Source: Hyphomicrobiales bacterium (GTDB lineage Bacteria; Pseudomonadota; Alphaproteobacteria; Rhizobiales; Rhizobiaceae). Taken from it: DNA of 64,000 nt. The stretch lies in contig UCJA01000025.1 in NCBI GenBank assembly GCA_900472675.1, positions 57,628 through 121,627 on the forward strand. Direction: 5' to 3'. A program made the position numbers and the translations under genes. Numbering within the stretch: the first letter of the stretch is position 1; every line of letters begins with the position of its first letter. Positions 57,991 to 64,000 of this stretch are shown in pieces. The notes beneath the pieces are model-generated. The model was not told the origin of the DNA. It did not search any database and was given only the letters and a program-made list of their open reading frames with translations.

Positions 57991-58111
57991 TCTCCTGGGT
58001 GCCCGCGGCCTGACCGACGGTGATCAGCGCAAGATCGACCGTACAGTCGTGCGTCTGTGTGCCGGTCGCGTCTACAGCGCCAAGGAATGTGCGCTGCATG
58101 ATCAGGATTGA
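57869..58111 (+). CDS. Outer-membrane spanin-like lipoprotein (Rz1 position)
   Basis: 80 residues from MKPQLALMKALLIMMPAAML. Signal peptide with lipobox MLAGC. It overlaps the Rz-like gene by 122 bases in another frame and has AAAGG upstream. Spanin lipoproteins are usually Pro-rich; this one is not, so the role rests on position and lipid anchor. Confidence 0.7.
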   Translation: MKPQLALMKALLIMMPAAMLAGCGVSGPANVSGLHQVVGTDLLGARGLTDGDQRKIDRTVVRLCAGRVYSAKECALHDQD

Positions 58112-58203
58112 TCAGGTGGAATTCGCTCGGCAAAGAAGATGAAGATGCCAACGGCCAGAATTCCAAGCAGACCCCCGATGATCAAAACGGTATTTACCGA
58201 CAT
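58102..58203 (-). CDS. 33-residue membrane microprotein
   Basis: MSVNTVLIIGGLLGILAVGI FIFF then AERIPPDQS. One membrane helix. The start is weakly supported by AAGGG further upstream. It overlaps the end of the lipoprotein gene by ten bases. Confidence 0.4.
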   Translation of the reverse strand: MSVNTVLIIGGLLGILAVGIFIFFAERIPPDQS

Positions 58204-58241
58204 CGCATGCGGCCCTTGCGGTGCTGATCTTTAGGCGATTT

Positions 58242-58484
58242 CTATTCTAGATCCGGGATCTCGCCGCGCTGATAGATGATCACGGGCGGTCCGTATTCAC
58301 CGATAGCGGGGTCAGCCTCTCGGCTCCACGCCACCACGCCAGCATACTTTCCTCCTAGCAATATCGCGTCCTGACGAGCCCGCGCCTCTGTGTCCACCTG
58401 TCGCGGATCGAACGCTGGAACCAGTTCACCGTCGTCGTTCTTCACGAAGGCAGCCAGCACTATCAGCTTCCCCTTGGTCGTCAT
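58242..58484 (-). CDS. Phage hypothetical protein
   Basis: 80 residues, MTTKGKLIVLAAFVKNDDGE ... GKYAGVVAWSREADPAIGEY. Looks like a small beta protein. GAGGAG before the ATG. Similar small proteins occur near lysis genes in rhizobial phages; unrecognised. Confidence 0.65.
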   Translation of the reverse strand: MTTKGKLIVLAAFVKNDDGELVPAFDPRQVDTEARARQDAILLGGKYAGVVAWSREADPAIGEYGPPVIIYQRGEIPDLE

Positions 58485-58512
58485 ATCGTCTCCTCATTCC
58501 GTTGCGGAATAT

Positions 58513-58824
58513 ATGCGCACTACATCGCTCGTCAGCAACTCGCACGGCCACAGCTTCGGAGTCATTGCCGCTGCCATGGATAACGCTATCTCAACAATAA
58601 TGACCGACAGAAAACTCGACATCATCCTGAAGACGCCGACAATCGACTTTTCCGGCTTAGTCCGGATCGATGACCTGGTGCCGTTGATGACGAAGCATGT
58701 GCCAAGCATCAGCGAGATGAGCGATGCGCTCGCCTTCCTAGATCCTGGCGTGATGGGCCAAGGTACCTACGAGGGCATGGGCTGGTCGTTCCAGTTTACC
58801 GTCGTGCCGCCTGACGGCGATTAA
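58513..58824 (+). CDS. Hypothetical protein
   Basis: 103 residues if started at ATG 58513. KLDIILKTPTIDFSGLVRID and YEGMGWSFQFTVVPPDGD look structured. Other ATGs at about residues 22 and 29 have similar weak ribosome sites, so the start is uncertain. Followed by a strong terminator. Unrecognised. Confidence 0.5.
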   Translation: MRTTSLVSNSHGHSFGVIAAAMDNAISTIMTDRKLDIILKTPTIDFSGLVRIDDLVPLMTKHVPSISEMSDALAFLDPGVMGQGTYEGMGWSFQFTVVPPDGD

Positions 58825-58860
58825 TCCTCAATAGCTCTCGGAACGCGTTGGGCGAAGAAA

Positions 58861-58890
58861 AAACCCTCGCCAGGGATGACGAGGGTTTTT
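58861..58890 (+). terminator. Bidirectional terminator, copy 1
   Basis: AAACCCTCG/CGAGGGTTT stem with a 10-nt loop and T-run; A-run on the other side lets it work on both strands. Nearly repeated at 59003. Confidence 0.8.
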
Positions 58891-59002
58891 CATGCTGGAG
58901 GCCGCCGGTGGATCGGCGCCCTGATAATTAGCGCGCTCAGCAACGTATCGGCAAATCACAAATCGTTGCACCGGTCACCCGTGACAACAGCTTCAACGAA
59001 AA

Positions 59003-59028
59003 AACCCTCGCCATTACTGACGAGGGTT
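59003..59028 (-). terminator. Terminator, copy 2 of the same hairpin
   Basis: AACCCTCG/CGAGGGTT stem, 10-nt loop, with the A-run upstream that becomes a T-run on the minus strand. The flanking GAAAAAACCCTCGCC matches copy 1. It lies just downstream of the leftward gene at 59108. Confidence 0.75.
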
Positions 59029-59107
59029 CCTGTGACGGAGGTAGGGCCGAACAGCCGGACCCCAACCCCAGCATATTGGAAAACAGATGATGCACAAGGC
59101 GACGCAT

Positions 59108-59332
59108 CTAGCGAATGGCTGCTGGAATACGCCTAGCGAAAACAGACTTTCCGTTAATGCTGTAGAGGCCCGCCGCCAGAACCGCTCGTACTAGCGCCAT
59201 GCGAGGGCGATCGTGGACGAGGTCAAATACTTGCAGCGTGTGTTCAGCCTCCTGCTGCGTCATGCATGCGTGAAGCAAAATCTCGCCTGTTTCGTCGTCA
59301 TGAATGATGAGATCGAAGATGTCTTCGCCCAT
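59108..59332 (-). CDS. Phage hypothetical protein
   Basis: 74 residues from MGEDIFDLIIHDDETGEILL. Ends with VFARRIPAAIR. The start overlaps the stop of the upstream zinc-ribbon gene by one base. Unrecognised. Confidence 0.65.
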   Translation of the reverse strand: MGEDIFDLIIHDDETGEILLHACMTQQEAEHTLQVFDLVHDRPRMALVRAVLAAGLYSINGKSVFARRIPAAIR

Positions 59333-59553
59333 CAATGAACCTTATTGCCCGCAGCGTGCAGCACGGACTTCACCACCGCAGACACATCCGGCGCCCGACT
59401 TGGGATCGCGTTCCAATTTGCGTCGAGGCTGCACTGAGGGCAGGGCATCCCTGCCGCACCACATCGACAAGCCGACGGTCCAGACCACGGCTTGTTAGGG
59501 TGAGCTTCGCATACCCAGCCTGTTTCCCTGCACCTTCGGCAGCCGATCATCAT
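59332..59553 (-). CDS. Zinc-ribbon-like phage protein
   Basis: 73 residues. CRRCRETGWVCEAHPNKPWS then CRCGAAGMPCPQC holds eight cysteines in CxxC-type pairs, consistent with two zinc sites. GAGGAGGAG precedes the start. Common in rhizobial phages; may bind nucleic acid. Coupled to the next gene. Confidence 0.72.
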   Translation of the reverse strand: MMIGCRRCRETGWVCEAHPNKPWSGPSACRCGAAGMPCPQCSLDANWNAIPSRAPDVSAVVKSVLHAAGNKVH

Positions 59554-59640
59554 CTCCTCCTCAAGCCGAGGAAGATGGATGAGCTTTTGTATCCGTCAAC
59601 GAGACCGAAAAGAGAACATCAACATGATTGGAGGTAGGCA

Positions 59641-60093
59641 ATGAATGACGGCTACGCCGGCCCCGGCATCTGGATCAGGATTACGCACCGCTTCGGCCCG
59701 CGGATGATGGAGTGGTTTATGGCCGGGCACATGATCCTCTTCGGCTATGTGCTGCTGCTCCCATCCGAGACTTTCAACCAACCGGCGTTCCAATCGTTCA
59801 AAGACCTGGTGCCATCCGAGAACTTCCTCGGCTGGAGCATGCTCTTGGTTGGCTGCCTGCGCATCGTGGGGCTCGTCATCAACGGGGCCCGGAAAACCGT
59901 CACACCGCAGATCCGCCAGATATCTGCCGGGATCGGCTGCATCATCTGGTCCGGAATATCATATGGCTTCGCATCCTCTGACGTCGTCAGCACGTGGATC
60001 GCCATTTACCCGCTCTTCGCAATCGGAGAGCTGGTGAACATCAACCGCGCTGCACGAGATCAAGGGGAAGCTCGCAATGGAACAACTGGCTAG
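59641..60093 (+). CDS. Phage membrane protein, candidate holin
   Basis: 150 residues with four hydrophobic segments: MAGHMILFGYVLLLP, MLLVGCLRIVGLVIN, ISAGIGCIIWSGISYGF and TWIAIYPLFAIGEL. GGAGG upstream. It lies downstream of the lysis cassette and overlaps a second small membrane protein, so one of the two could be the holin. Not recognised by motif. Confidence 0.65.
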   Translation: MNDGYAGPGIWIRITHRFGPRMMEWFMAGHMILFGYVLLLPSETFNQPAFQSFKDLVPSENFLGWSMLLVGCLRIVGLVINGARKTVTPQIRQISAGIGCIIWSGISYGFASSDVVSTWIAIYPLFAIGELVNINRAARDQGEARNGTTG

Positions 60094-60313
60094 CCTGCCG
60101 CCGCTTGCGATAGTCGTCTTCGGCGCAACCTTGGCGCTGATCTTCGCCGTCCGTTACATGGGCCTTCTGTCTGGCGCCAGCGCGCCACCAGAGAAGAGCC
60201 AGACCTCCGCGCAGGTAGCGGCCGTCATCGTTGACCCGACCGCGCTCAACCGACTGTCTGCCACAGGCGAGGCCATTCGGGATGTCAGATCGACAGCTCG
60301 CAGCTGTGTATAG
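60077..60313 (+). CDS. Small phage membrane protein
   Basis: 78 residues. One membrane helix at 8-28 (PPLAIVVFGATLALIFAVRY), then a polar tail. AAGGGGAAG before the start, inside the previous gene. Could be an antiholin-like partner; inferred only from order. Confidence 0.6.
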   Translation: MEQLASLPPLAIVVFGATLALIFAVRYMGLLSGASAPPEKSQTSAQVAAVIVDPTALNRLSATGEAIRDVRSTARSCV

Positions 60314-60344
60314 GCGGGATTACAGGATCCGAGATAGATAAAAG

Positions 60345-60605
60345 ATGAAGAAGATCCTATATTCACCTTGCGACATGCTGCCACAGTCCCCATGTGGGAA
60401 AACGGTCAGCATCCGCGGACCGAAAATAGAGCGACCCGGAAGCGCGCCAACGCTCCCGGGCCTTAATACCAACCTCGCGGCAGGCTATGTGATCACATTG
60501 CATTCAGATGGGAAATCCGTCACCGTTTGTCAACCTGATTTTTACATGCTGCCGCTGATTAAAGAAAGCACGATTCGAGAATGGCCAGCATTATCAAACA
60601 GGTAG
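60345..60605 (+). CDS. Doubtful hypothetical ORF
   Basis: 86 residues, MKKILYSPCDMLPQSPCGKT... No ribosome site is apparent. A GC-rich hairpin (CCCGGAAGCG/CGCTCCCGGG) lies inside it, and it overlaps the RhuM gene by 25 bases. May be non-coding leader of the RhuM gene instead. Confidence 0.3.
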   Translation: MKKILYSPCDMLPQSPCGKTVSIRGPKIERPGSAPTLPGLNTNLAAGYVITLHSDGKSVTVCQPDFYMLPLIKESTIREWPALSNR

Positions 60606-61579
60606 TGGCGACTGTCGCCAAAGCAGTCAAGGGCACTTTTGACGCCTTCGCCAACTTCAAGACCGAGAGCTCAGTGGTCTCACTGCCGGTGGACCTTGAG
60701 CAGGATACTGTCTGGGCGACCTACGACCAGATCGCCGACTTGTTCGGCATCCAGACGCCCGGTGTGATCAAGCACATTGCCAACGTCTTTGATGACGGAG
60801 AACTGGACCGTGAGGCAACTACTTCCAAAATGGAAGTAGTTCGCCAGGAGGGCGGGCGACAGGTGAAGCGCTCAGTCGAGCACTTCAATCTGGACGTCAT
60901 CCTAGCCGTTGGTTACCGGGTCAACTCAAAGAAGGCCACGGAATTCCGTAAATGGGCATCCAGCGTCCTGAAGGGGTATATCCAGGATGGCTACGCGCTT
61001 AACGGGAAAAGGCTCAACAGTGACCCTGCAGCGCTCCTAAAATTGGCGCAAGAGGTTCGGGCCATCCGCACCAGCGAGAAGAACCTCTACACCCAGGTTC
61101 GAGAGACGTTTGCGCAGTGCGCGATCGACTACGACAAAGACGATCCATCTGCTCGGCGCTTCTTTGCCAATAGCCAGAACGTCTTCCATTTCGCAGCTTC
61201 GCAGCAGACTGCAGCCGAGATCATTGCCAATAGAGCAGACGCGGCAAAGCCAAATATGGGGCTCCTAGGGTTGGGAAATCGGGCGCCAACCGCACAGGAT
61301 GTGACGGTAGCAAAAAACTACTGCGACCCTACGGAGCTCCGGAAAATGGAGCTTATCGGGGAATCGTGGCTGCTGTACGCTGAGGGTATGGCAATGCAAG
61401 GGAAGCAGGTTTCGATGGAGCGGCTCTTGAATAAGTTAACTGAGCTGGTTCAGACCCACGAGTTTCCTGTGTTCCCGGGCTATGCCAATCGCATACGCAA
61501 GGCAGATGCAGACGCCCACGCGAAGAAGCAGTACGAGCTTTTTAAGCAGAACGGAAAGAAGAGCCTCACGGCAGCATAA
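60581..61579 (+). CDS. RhuM-family protein
   Basis: 332 residues. VWATYDQIADLFGIQTPGVI, HFNLDVILAVGYRVNSKKAT and FRKWASSVLKGYIQDGYALN are the RhuM hallmark blocks (about 42-150). The C-terminal region has a Fic-like/DinD-like helical part (ADAAKPNMGLLGLGNRAPTA). RhuM homologues from Salmonella SPI-3 and many prophages have no settled function; some influence host interaction. Probably expressed in the lysogen; ends at a strong terminator. Confidence 0.9.
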   Translation: MASIIKQVVATVAKAVKGTFDAFANFKTESSVVSLPVDLEQDTVWATYDQIADLFGIQTPGVIKHIANVFDDGELDREATTSKMEVVRQEGGRQVKRSVEHFNLDVILAVGYRVNSKKATEFRKWASSVLKGYIQDGYALNGKRLNSDPAALLKLAQEVRAIRTSEKNLYTQVRETFAQCAIDYDKDDPSARRFFANSQNVFHFAASQQTAAEIIANRADAAKPNMGLLGLGNRAPTAQDVTVAKNYCDPTELRKMELIGESWLLYAEGMAMQGKQVSMERLLNKLTELVQTHEFPVFPGYANRIRKADADAHAKKQYELFKQNGKKSLTAA

Positions 61580-61609
61580 CTGTAGTCCGCAGGACCACGT
61601 GGTTGTATC

Positions 61610-61647
61610 GCCTCTCCTGCCTTCATTGGCGGGGGAGGCCTTTTTTT
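61610..61647 (+). terminator. Terminator of the RhuM gene
   Basis: 12-bp imperfect stem GCCTCTCCTGCC/GGCGGGGGAGGC, 6-nt loop, followed by seven Ts. Confidence 0.85.
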
Positions 61648-61651
61648 GCGT

Positions 61652-61840
61652 TCAGGCCTCGACACCATGGCGGGGGAGACCGCGATAGCTCTCCGGCTGG
61701 TGCTCGCGGCAGAACCACTTCGCCATTAGCCTGTCCTGCTCGAACCCGTAGCAGCCCCAGCGCTTGCAGCCTGGGTGCTCGCAGTAGTGATCCTCGTGGA
61801 TGCCGGCACCAGCCTCTGCCGTCCTGCTCTCGTCAGCCAT
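61652..61840 (-). CDS. Small zinc-binding-like phage protein
   Basis: 62 residues. HYCEHPGCKRWGCYGFEQDR, then WFCREHQPESY. The Cys/His pairs (CxxxxC and CxxH) suggest zinc binding. Overlaps the end of an upstream reading frame by TGA/ATG proximity. A family common in rhizobial phages. Confidence 0.68.
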   Translation of the reverse strand: MADESRTAEAGAGIHEDHYCEHPGCKRWGCYGFEQDRLMAKWFCREHQPESYRGLPRHGVEA

Positions 61841-62042
61841 CCCGCTTCCCCCGTATACGCGCCAGCAACGCCTTCCGGTCCTCGTCCGTACCGTGGACCC
61901 GGTTCATGATCCGGCTTCCCTGGCGGATGCGCAAGATGTCCCTCTCGCCATAGTACCGCGGCAGCGCCCCACACGTCGCGCAAGATCAAGAATTACTCGG
62001 CTGTCCGGTCACCCAAGCAGACCCACTTGCCGCGTGACACGT
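61833..62042 (-). pseudogene. Interrupted small phage gene
   Basis: In one frame MIKTCHAASGSAWVTGQPSN meets a TGA, then continues with SCATCGALPRYYGERDIL to a stop at 61833 that overlaps the next gene, the usual coupling here. A neighbouring frame reads SRGKWVCLGDRTAE then stops. The intact-looking C-terminal part with CxxC suggests a gene broken by a small deletion. Confidence 0.35.
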
Positions 62043-62106
62043 CTTGATCATCGAGACAGTTCGGGTATCAGTCCAATCGAATATGGATGCTCTCAAAGGC
62101 AATGGA

Positions 62107-62277
62107 ATGGCGCGACCAAGTCTCGGCAAAAGTCCAACAGTACGTCTTCACGTCAAGATGACCGAAGAGGAGAGCAACGCGATTGAAGAGTGGCGGCGGG
62201 CGAACAGCATTCAGTCCGTGTCAGAAGCCGTTCGGCTGCTTTGTGCGAAGGCCTTGAGTGGAACAACGTCAACATAA
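62107..62277 (+). CDS. Ribbon-helix-helix (CopG-like) protein
   Basis: 56 residues. SPTVRLHVKMTEEESNAIEE then ANSIQSVSEAVRLLCAKAL matches the RHH fold. MARPSLGK is the preferred start; an in-frame ATG at residue -8 is possible. No partner toxin gene is adjacent. Probably a phage or host DNA-binding regulator. Confidence 0.72.
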   Translation: MARPSLGKSPTVRLHVKMTEEESNAIEEWRRANSIQSVSEAVRLLCAKALSGTTST

Positions 62278-62307
62278 GATGCCGCCCCACCTCCTAGGTT
62301 CCGTCCG

Positions 62308-62409
62308 CTAATGCGGGAAGGGATCGATAGGCGAAGGACCATAGTTGTATATCAGAGCGGCGACAAAGATAACGGCGGTCACCAATTCCAGCTCCTGCAG
62401 TCGGGTCAT
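62308..62409 (-). CDS. Possible 33-residue membrane peptide
   Basis: MTRLQELELVTAVIFVAALI then YNYGPSPIDPFPH. One hydrophobic helix. No clear ribosome site, so support is weak. The rest of 62278-62520 shows nothing coding. Confidence 0.25.
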   Translation of the reverse strand: MTRLQELELVTAVIFVAALIYNYGPSPIDPFPH

Positions 62410-62520
62410 AGTTCGTCACGCGGTGGCGAGGGGCAAAATCTAGCATGTAGCGCTCTAATCTGGATCCTCTTAGGGTGTTTCCCGCAGAGTAGCTGAGAAT
62501 TTTCCAATTAAGTTTTCCCC

Positions 62521-62667
62521 TTATGAAAAAGAGCGGCCGGCCGGCACCTCCTCATTGCCAGATTCAAGCGCCTCGATCCAAGACAGATCGCATTGCAGCG
62601 CCGACGCGATGTTGATCGGCGTCCAGCGGAGCACACGAAGACATTCGTTAAATCGGTCTGGTGTCAT
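62521..62667 (-). CDS. Truncated HTH-like small phage protein
   Basis: 48 residues from MTPDRFNECLRVLRWTPINI, start preceded by GGAGCACC. The pattern resembles a phage family that continues with a PxxxAxWLE ending after PAG; here PAGRSFS ends early, so the 3' end is probably lost. Overlaps the end of the upstream gene. Confidence 0.55.
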   Translation of the reverse strand: MTPDRFNECLRVLRWTPINIASALQCDLSWIEALESGNEEVPAGRSFS

Positions 62668-62992
62668 CAGGTGCTCCCGGCGTTGAGCTGCCTTGGGCTC
62701 TATCGTCCAGGACCATTCGTAGATCACGGATTGTCCCAGCGGCCTCCAGGAGAGCCATTTTTACTCGCGTGTCAGTAGCCCACCCGATGGTGACAGCGGC
62801 AGAGATGAATTGGAGCTCGAAAATTGGGTCGCTAACGCTTGGCCTGGTGGCGACACCCGACATGGCCCGAAGATGCTGTATAAGGATGATCGCGTCCTCC
62901 ATCAGCCGTTTGCGCTCTATGTCGTTCTGCTTTTCTAAGTTGTTTGCAGCGCGGATCAACTCTGCAACGAATTCTGATGTCTTACTCACCAC
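62648..62992 (-). CDS. Hypothetical protein
   Basis: 114 residues from a GTG with GGAGGAGTC upstream. SEFVAELIRAANNLEKQNDI and LQFISAAVTIGWATDTRVKM look helical. Unrecognised. It lies near the presumed right end of the prophage. Confidence 0.55.
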   Translation of the reverse strand: MVSKTSEFVAELIRAANNLEKQNDIERKRLMEDAIILIQHLRAMSGVATRPSVSDPIFELQFISAAVTIGWATDTRVKMALLEAAGTIRDLRMVLDDRAQGSSTPGAPDDTRPI

Positions 62993-63171
62993 GACTCCTC
63001 CGGTACGTGCAGCTTCCGGAGTTCAACTGCTGGTGTCAAGCGTTAGCCAGAAGTCATAGTCCGGTTGCTTGTCCTATTTCGCACCAGCGGTTTCCCTTGT
63101 TCGGCCATGTCTGCGCCAAGCCCTCTCGGGCAGCACCTGTCCCGCATCTCGGCCATCAGGAAGTATGACCC

Positions 63172-63522
63172 TCACGAGGTCTCGGCGATCTGAAGTTCGA
63201 TCCTTCTCGCCGCTGTCTGATTTCTGGTGGCCGCGCGGATGCACCCGTTGTCCGGTCCGAGCCAGCGCCGCCAGTGTGGGGACCCGATGTTGCGGATGCT
63301 AGTCACACCGCTGTCAGGCTTGCCCTGCAAGAATGTCGGCGGGATGGGCATGCCCCAAGTGAGCATGGCCATCTCCCGGCCGCCAGCCGTATTGCGGACC
63401 ACAGGCGCCGGTCGATCCGGATAGACGTCCAACGACGGCTGCAAGTTACCCAGCCGGTCCAGCGCCTTCGTCAGCGCGCGTATGGCTTCCTGGTTGGTGG
63501 TGACGTTGTAAAGATTGCACAT
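63172..63522 (-). pseudogene. Truncated SOS-response-associated peptidase (YedK/HMCES family)
   Basis: Residues 1-94 match the family: MCNLYNVTTNQEAIRALTKA starts with the catalytic Cys2, and TSIRNIGSPHWRRWLGPDNG includes the conserved N and R positions. After this the sequence changes to CIRAATRNQTAARRIE and stops at 116 residues, while the full enzyme is about 200-230 and needs a later Glu and His. So it is truncated, possibly at the prophage border. YedK binds abasic sites in ssDNA. Confidence 0.75.
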
Positions 63523-63576
63523 GGCTTGCCCCGACCGCAGCACCGTATGCTGCCTAGGCCTACCACTGACCTCGTA

Positions 63577-63951
63577 TTAACTATCCGGCTGTGACCTTGC
63601 TGACAGCTTATTACCGTCGGGGTCGCGGAGGTAAGCCACGAATGCGCCGTTAGGGCGCTGCGCAGGTGGGCTCTCTATTGCCGTGCCTCCATGCTTGGTG
63701 CCAGCATGATGCCACGCCAGGACATGTTCAGGGCTTGCCGCGGCAATACCGATGGTCCCACCGTTCGCGACAGTTGCTGGTTTCCCATCTATGGGCCTTG
63801 TAATCATCAGCCGCCCACCATCATGCAAGTAGATCAGCCGGCCTCTCACGTCTACTTCGCCGGGCTTGCCACCTAGTGCTGCAAAGGTAGCATCGTAGAA
63901 ACTTCTTGCACGTTCCAGATCATTGCTTCCAATCATGACATGGGTGAACAT
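63577..63951 (-). CDS. VOC-family (glyoxalase-like) protein
   Basis: 124 residues from MFTHVMIGSNDLERARSFYD; the longer frame is rejected. AALGGKPGEVDVRGRLIYLH, then FVAYLRDPDGNKL is a typical VOC ending with metal-ligand Asp/Glu region. Members act as dioxygenases, lyases or antibiotic-binding proteins; the substrate cannot be told. Probably chromosomal. Confidence 0.85.
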   Translation of the reverse strand: MFTHVMIGSNDLERARSFYDATFAALGGKPGEVDVRGRLIYLHDGGRLMITRPIDGKPATVANGGTIGIAAASPEHVLAWHHAGTKHGGTAIESPPAQRPNGAFVAYLRDPDGNKLSARSQPDS

Positions 63952-64000
63952 GCTTTCATCTCCATTCGGCTTAAGATGGTGTGACCTGAGACCCATCTTC

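Larger units (their letters stand above)
25568..63000. mobile_element. Siphovirus-type prophage (right end approximate)
   Basis: The region holds a tyrosine integrase, an immunity switch, DnaB-type helicase, HNH, terminase, protease/capsid, portal, connectors, tail tube, tail chaperones, tape measure, tail tip, fibre, endolysin and spanin-like genes in a largely conserved phage order. The left end is near tRNA-Cys. The right end was not fixed: no copy of the tRNA-Cys sequence was seen up to 64000. Truncated genes at 61.8-63.5 kb suggest decay near the boundary. All essential modules look present, so it may be inducible. Confidence 0.85.

Noticed and set aside
60345..60605. Functional gene before the RhuM gene
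   Set aside because: No ribosome site and an internal hairpin; kept only as a low-confidence frame.
62107..62277. Toxin-antitoxin module
   Set aside because: An RHH protein is present but no adjacent toxin-like gene follows.
1..64000. CRISPR arrays and insertion sequences
   Set aside because: No series of spaced identical repeats and no transposase gene with terminal inverted repeats was seen.

Overview
The window is a high-GC alphaproteobacterial chromosome segment, most likely from the Rhizobiaceae (Rhizobium/Agrobacterium/Shinella type). This rests on the gene families seen (DUF982, DUF1236, PilZ, AldR-like Lrp next to ald, a TIGR02079-type IlvA) and on an alphaproteobacterial temperate phage with GTA-like tail genes. 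All calls come from reading the sequence; no database search was possible.

Bases 1-25.6 kb are chromosome. In order: a UspA-type protein cut by the window edge, a CinA/MoaB-like protein, wrbA, a lipoprotein, tRNA-Leu(UAA), ilvA, an HlyU-like protein, and azoR with a divergent LysR regulator. Next comes a translationally coupled pair, a dCache sensor without an output domain and a pentameric ligand-gated ion channel (pLGIC). This pair lies between cpdB and a 133-bp duplicate of the cpdB 3' end. Then follow a PilZ protein, a divergent Lrp regulator and ald, a PadR repressor with operator-like palindromes, a tight leftward operon (cysK, alanyl-tRNA editing protein, sseA, GNAT, DUF1203), several small secreted or membrane proteins, an RTX-like protein, tRNA-Asn and tRNA-Cys.

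From about 25.6 kb to about 63 kb there is a siphovirus-type prophage beside tRNA-Cys. It has a leftward int/xis operon of overlapping small genes, a switch region (ribbon-helix-helix pair, Rha, CI-like repressor, repeated operator motifs), replication genes (DnaB-type helicase, initiator-like protein), a structured intergenic stretch, HNH and terminase genes, a fused prohead protease/capsid gene, portal, connectors, tail genes with a probable -1 frameshift in the assembly chaperone, tail tip and fibre genes, and a lysis cassette (GH24 endolysin with overlapping spanin-like genes). It also carries probable accessory genes on the opposite strand, an ArsR/NolR-like regulator and a RhuM-family protein. 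The right end (61.8-63.5 kb) holds truncated genes, and no second attachment repeat was found, so that boundary is approximate. The last gene is a VOC-family protein.

The best leads are the sensor/pLGIC pair with its flanking duplication, the capsid gene with an internal start signal, the chaperone frameshift, the structured 36.9-37.2 kb intergenic region, and the opposite-strand insertions in the phage late region.
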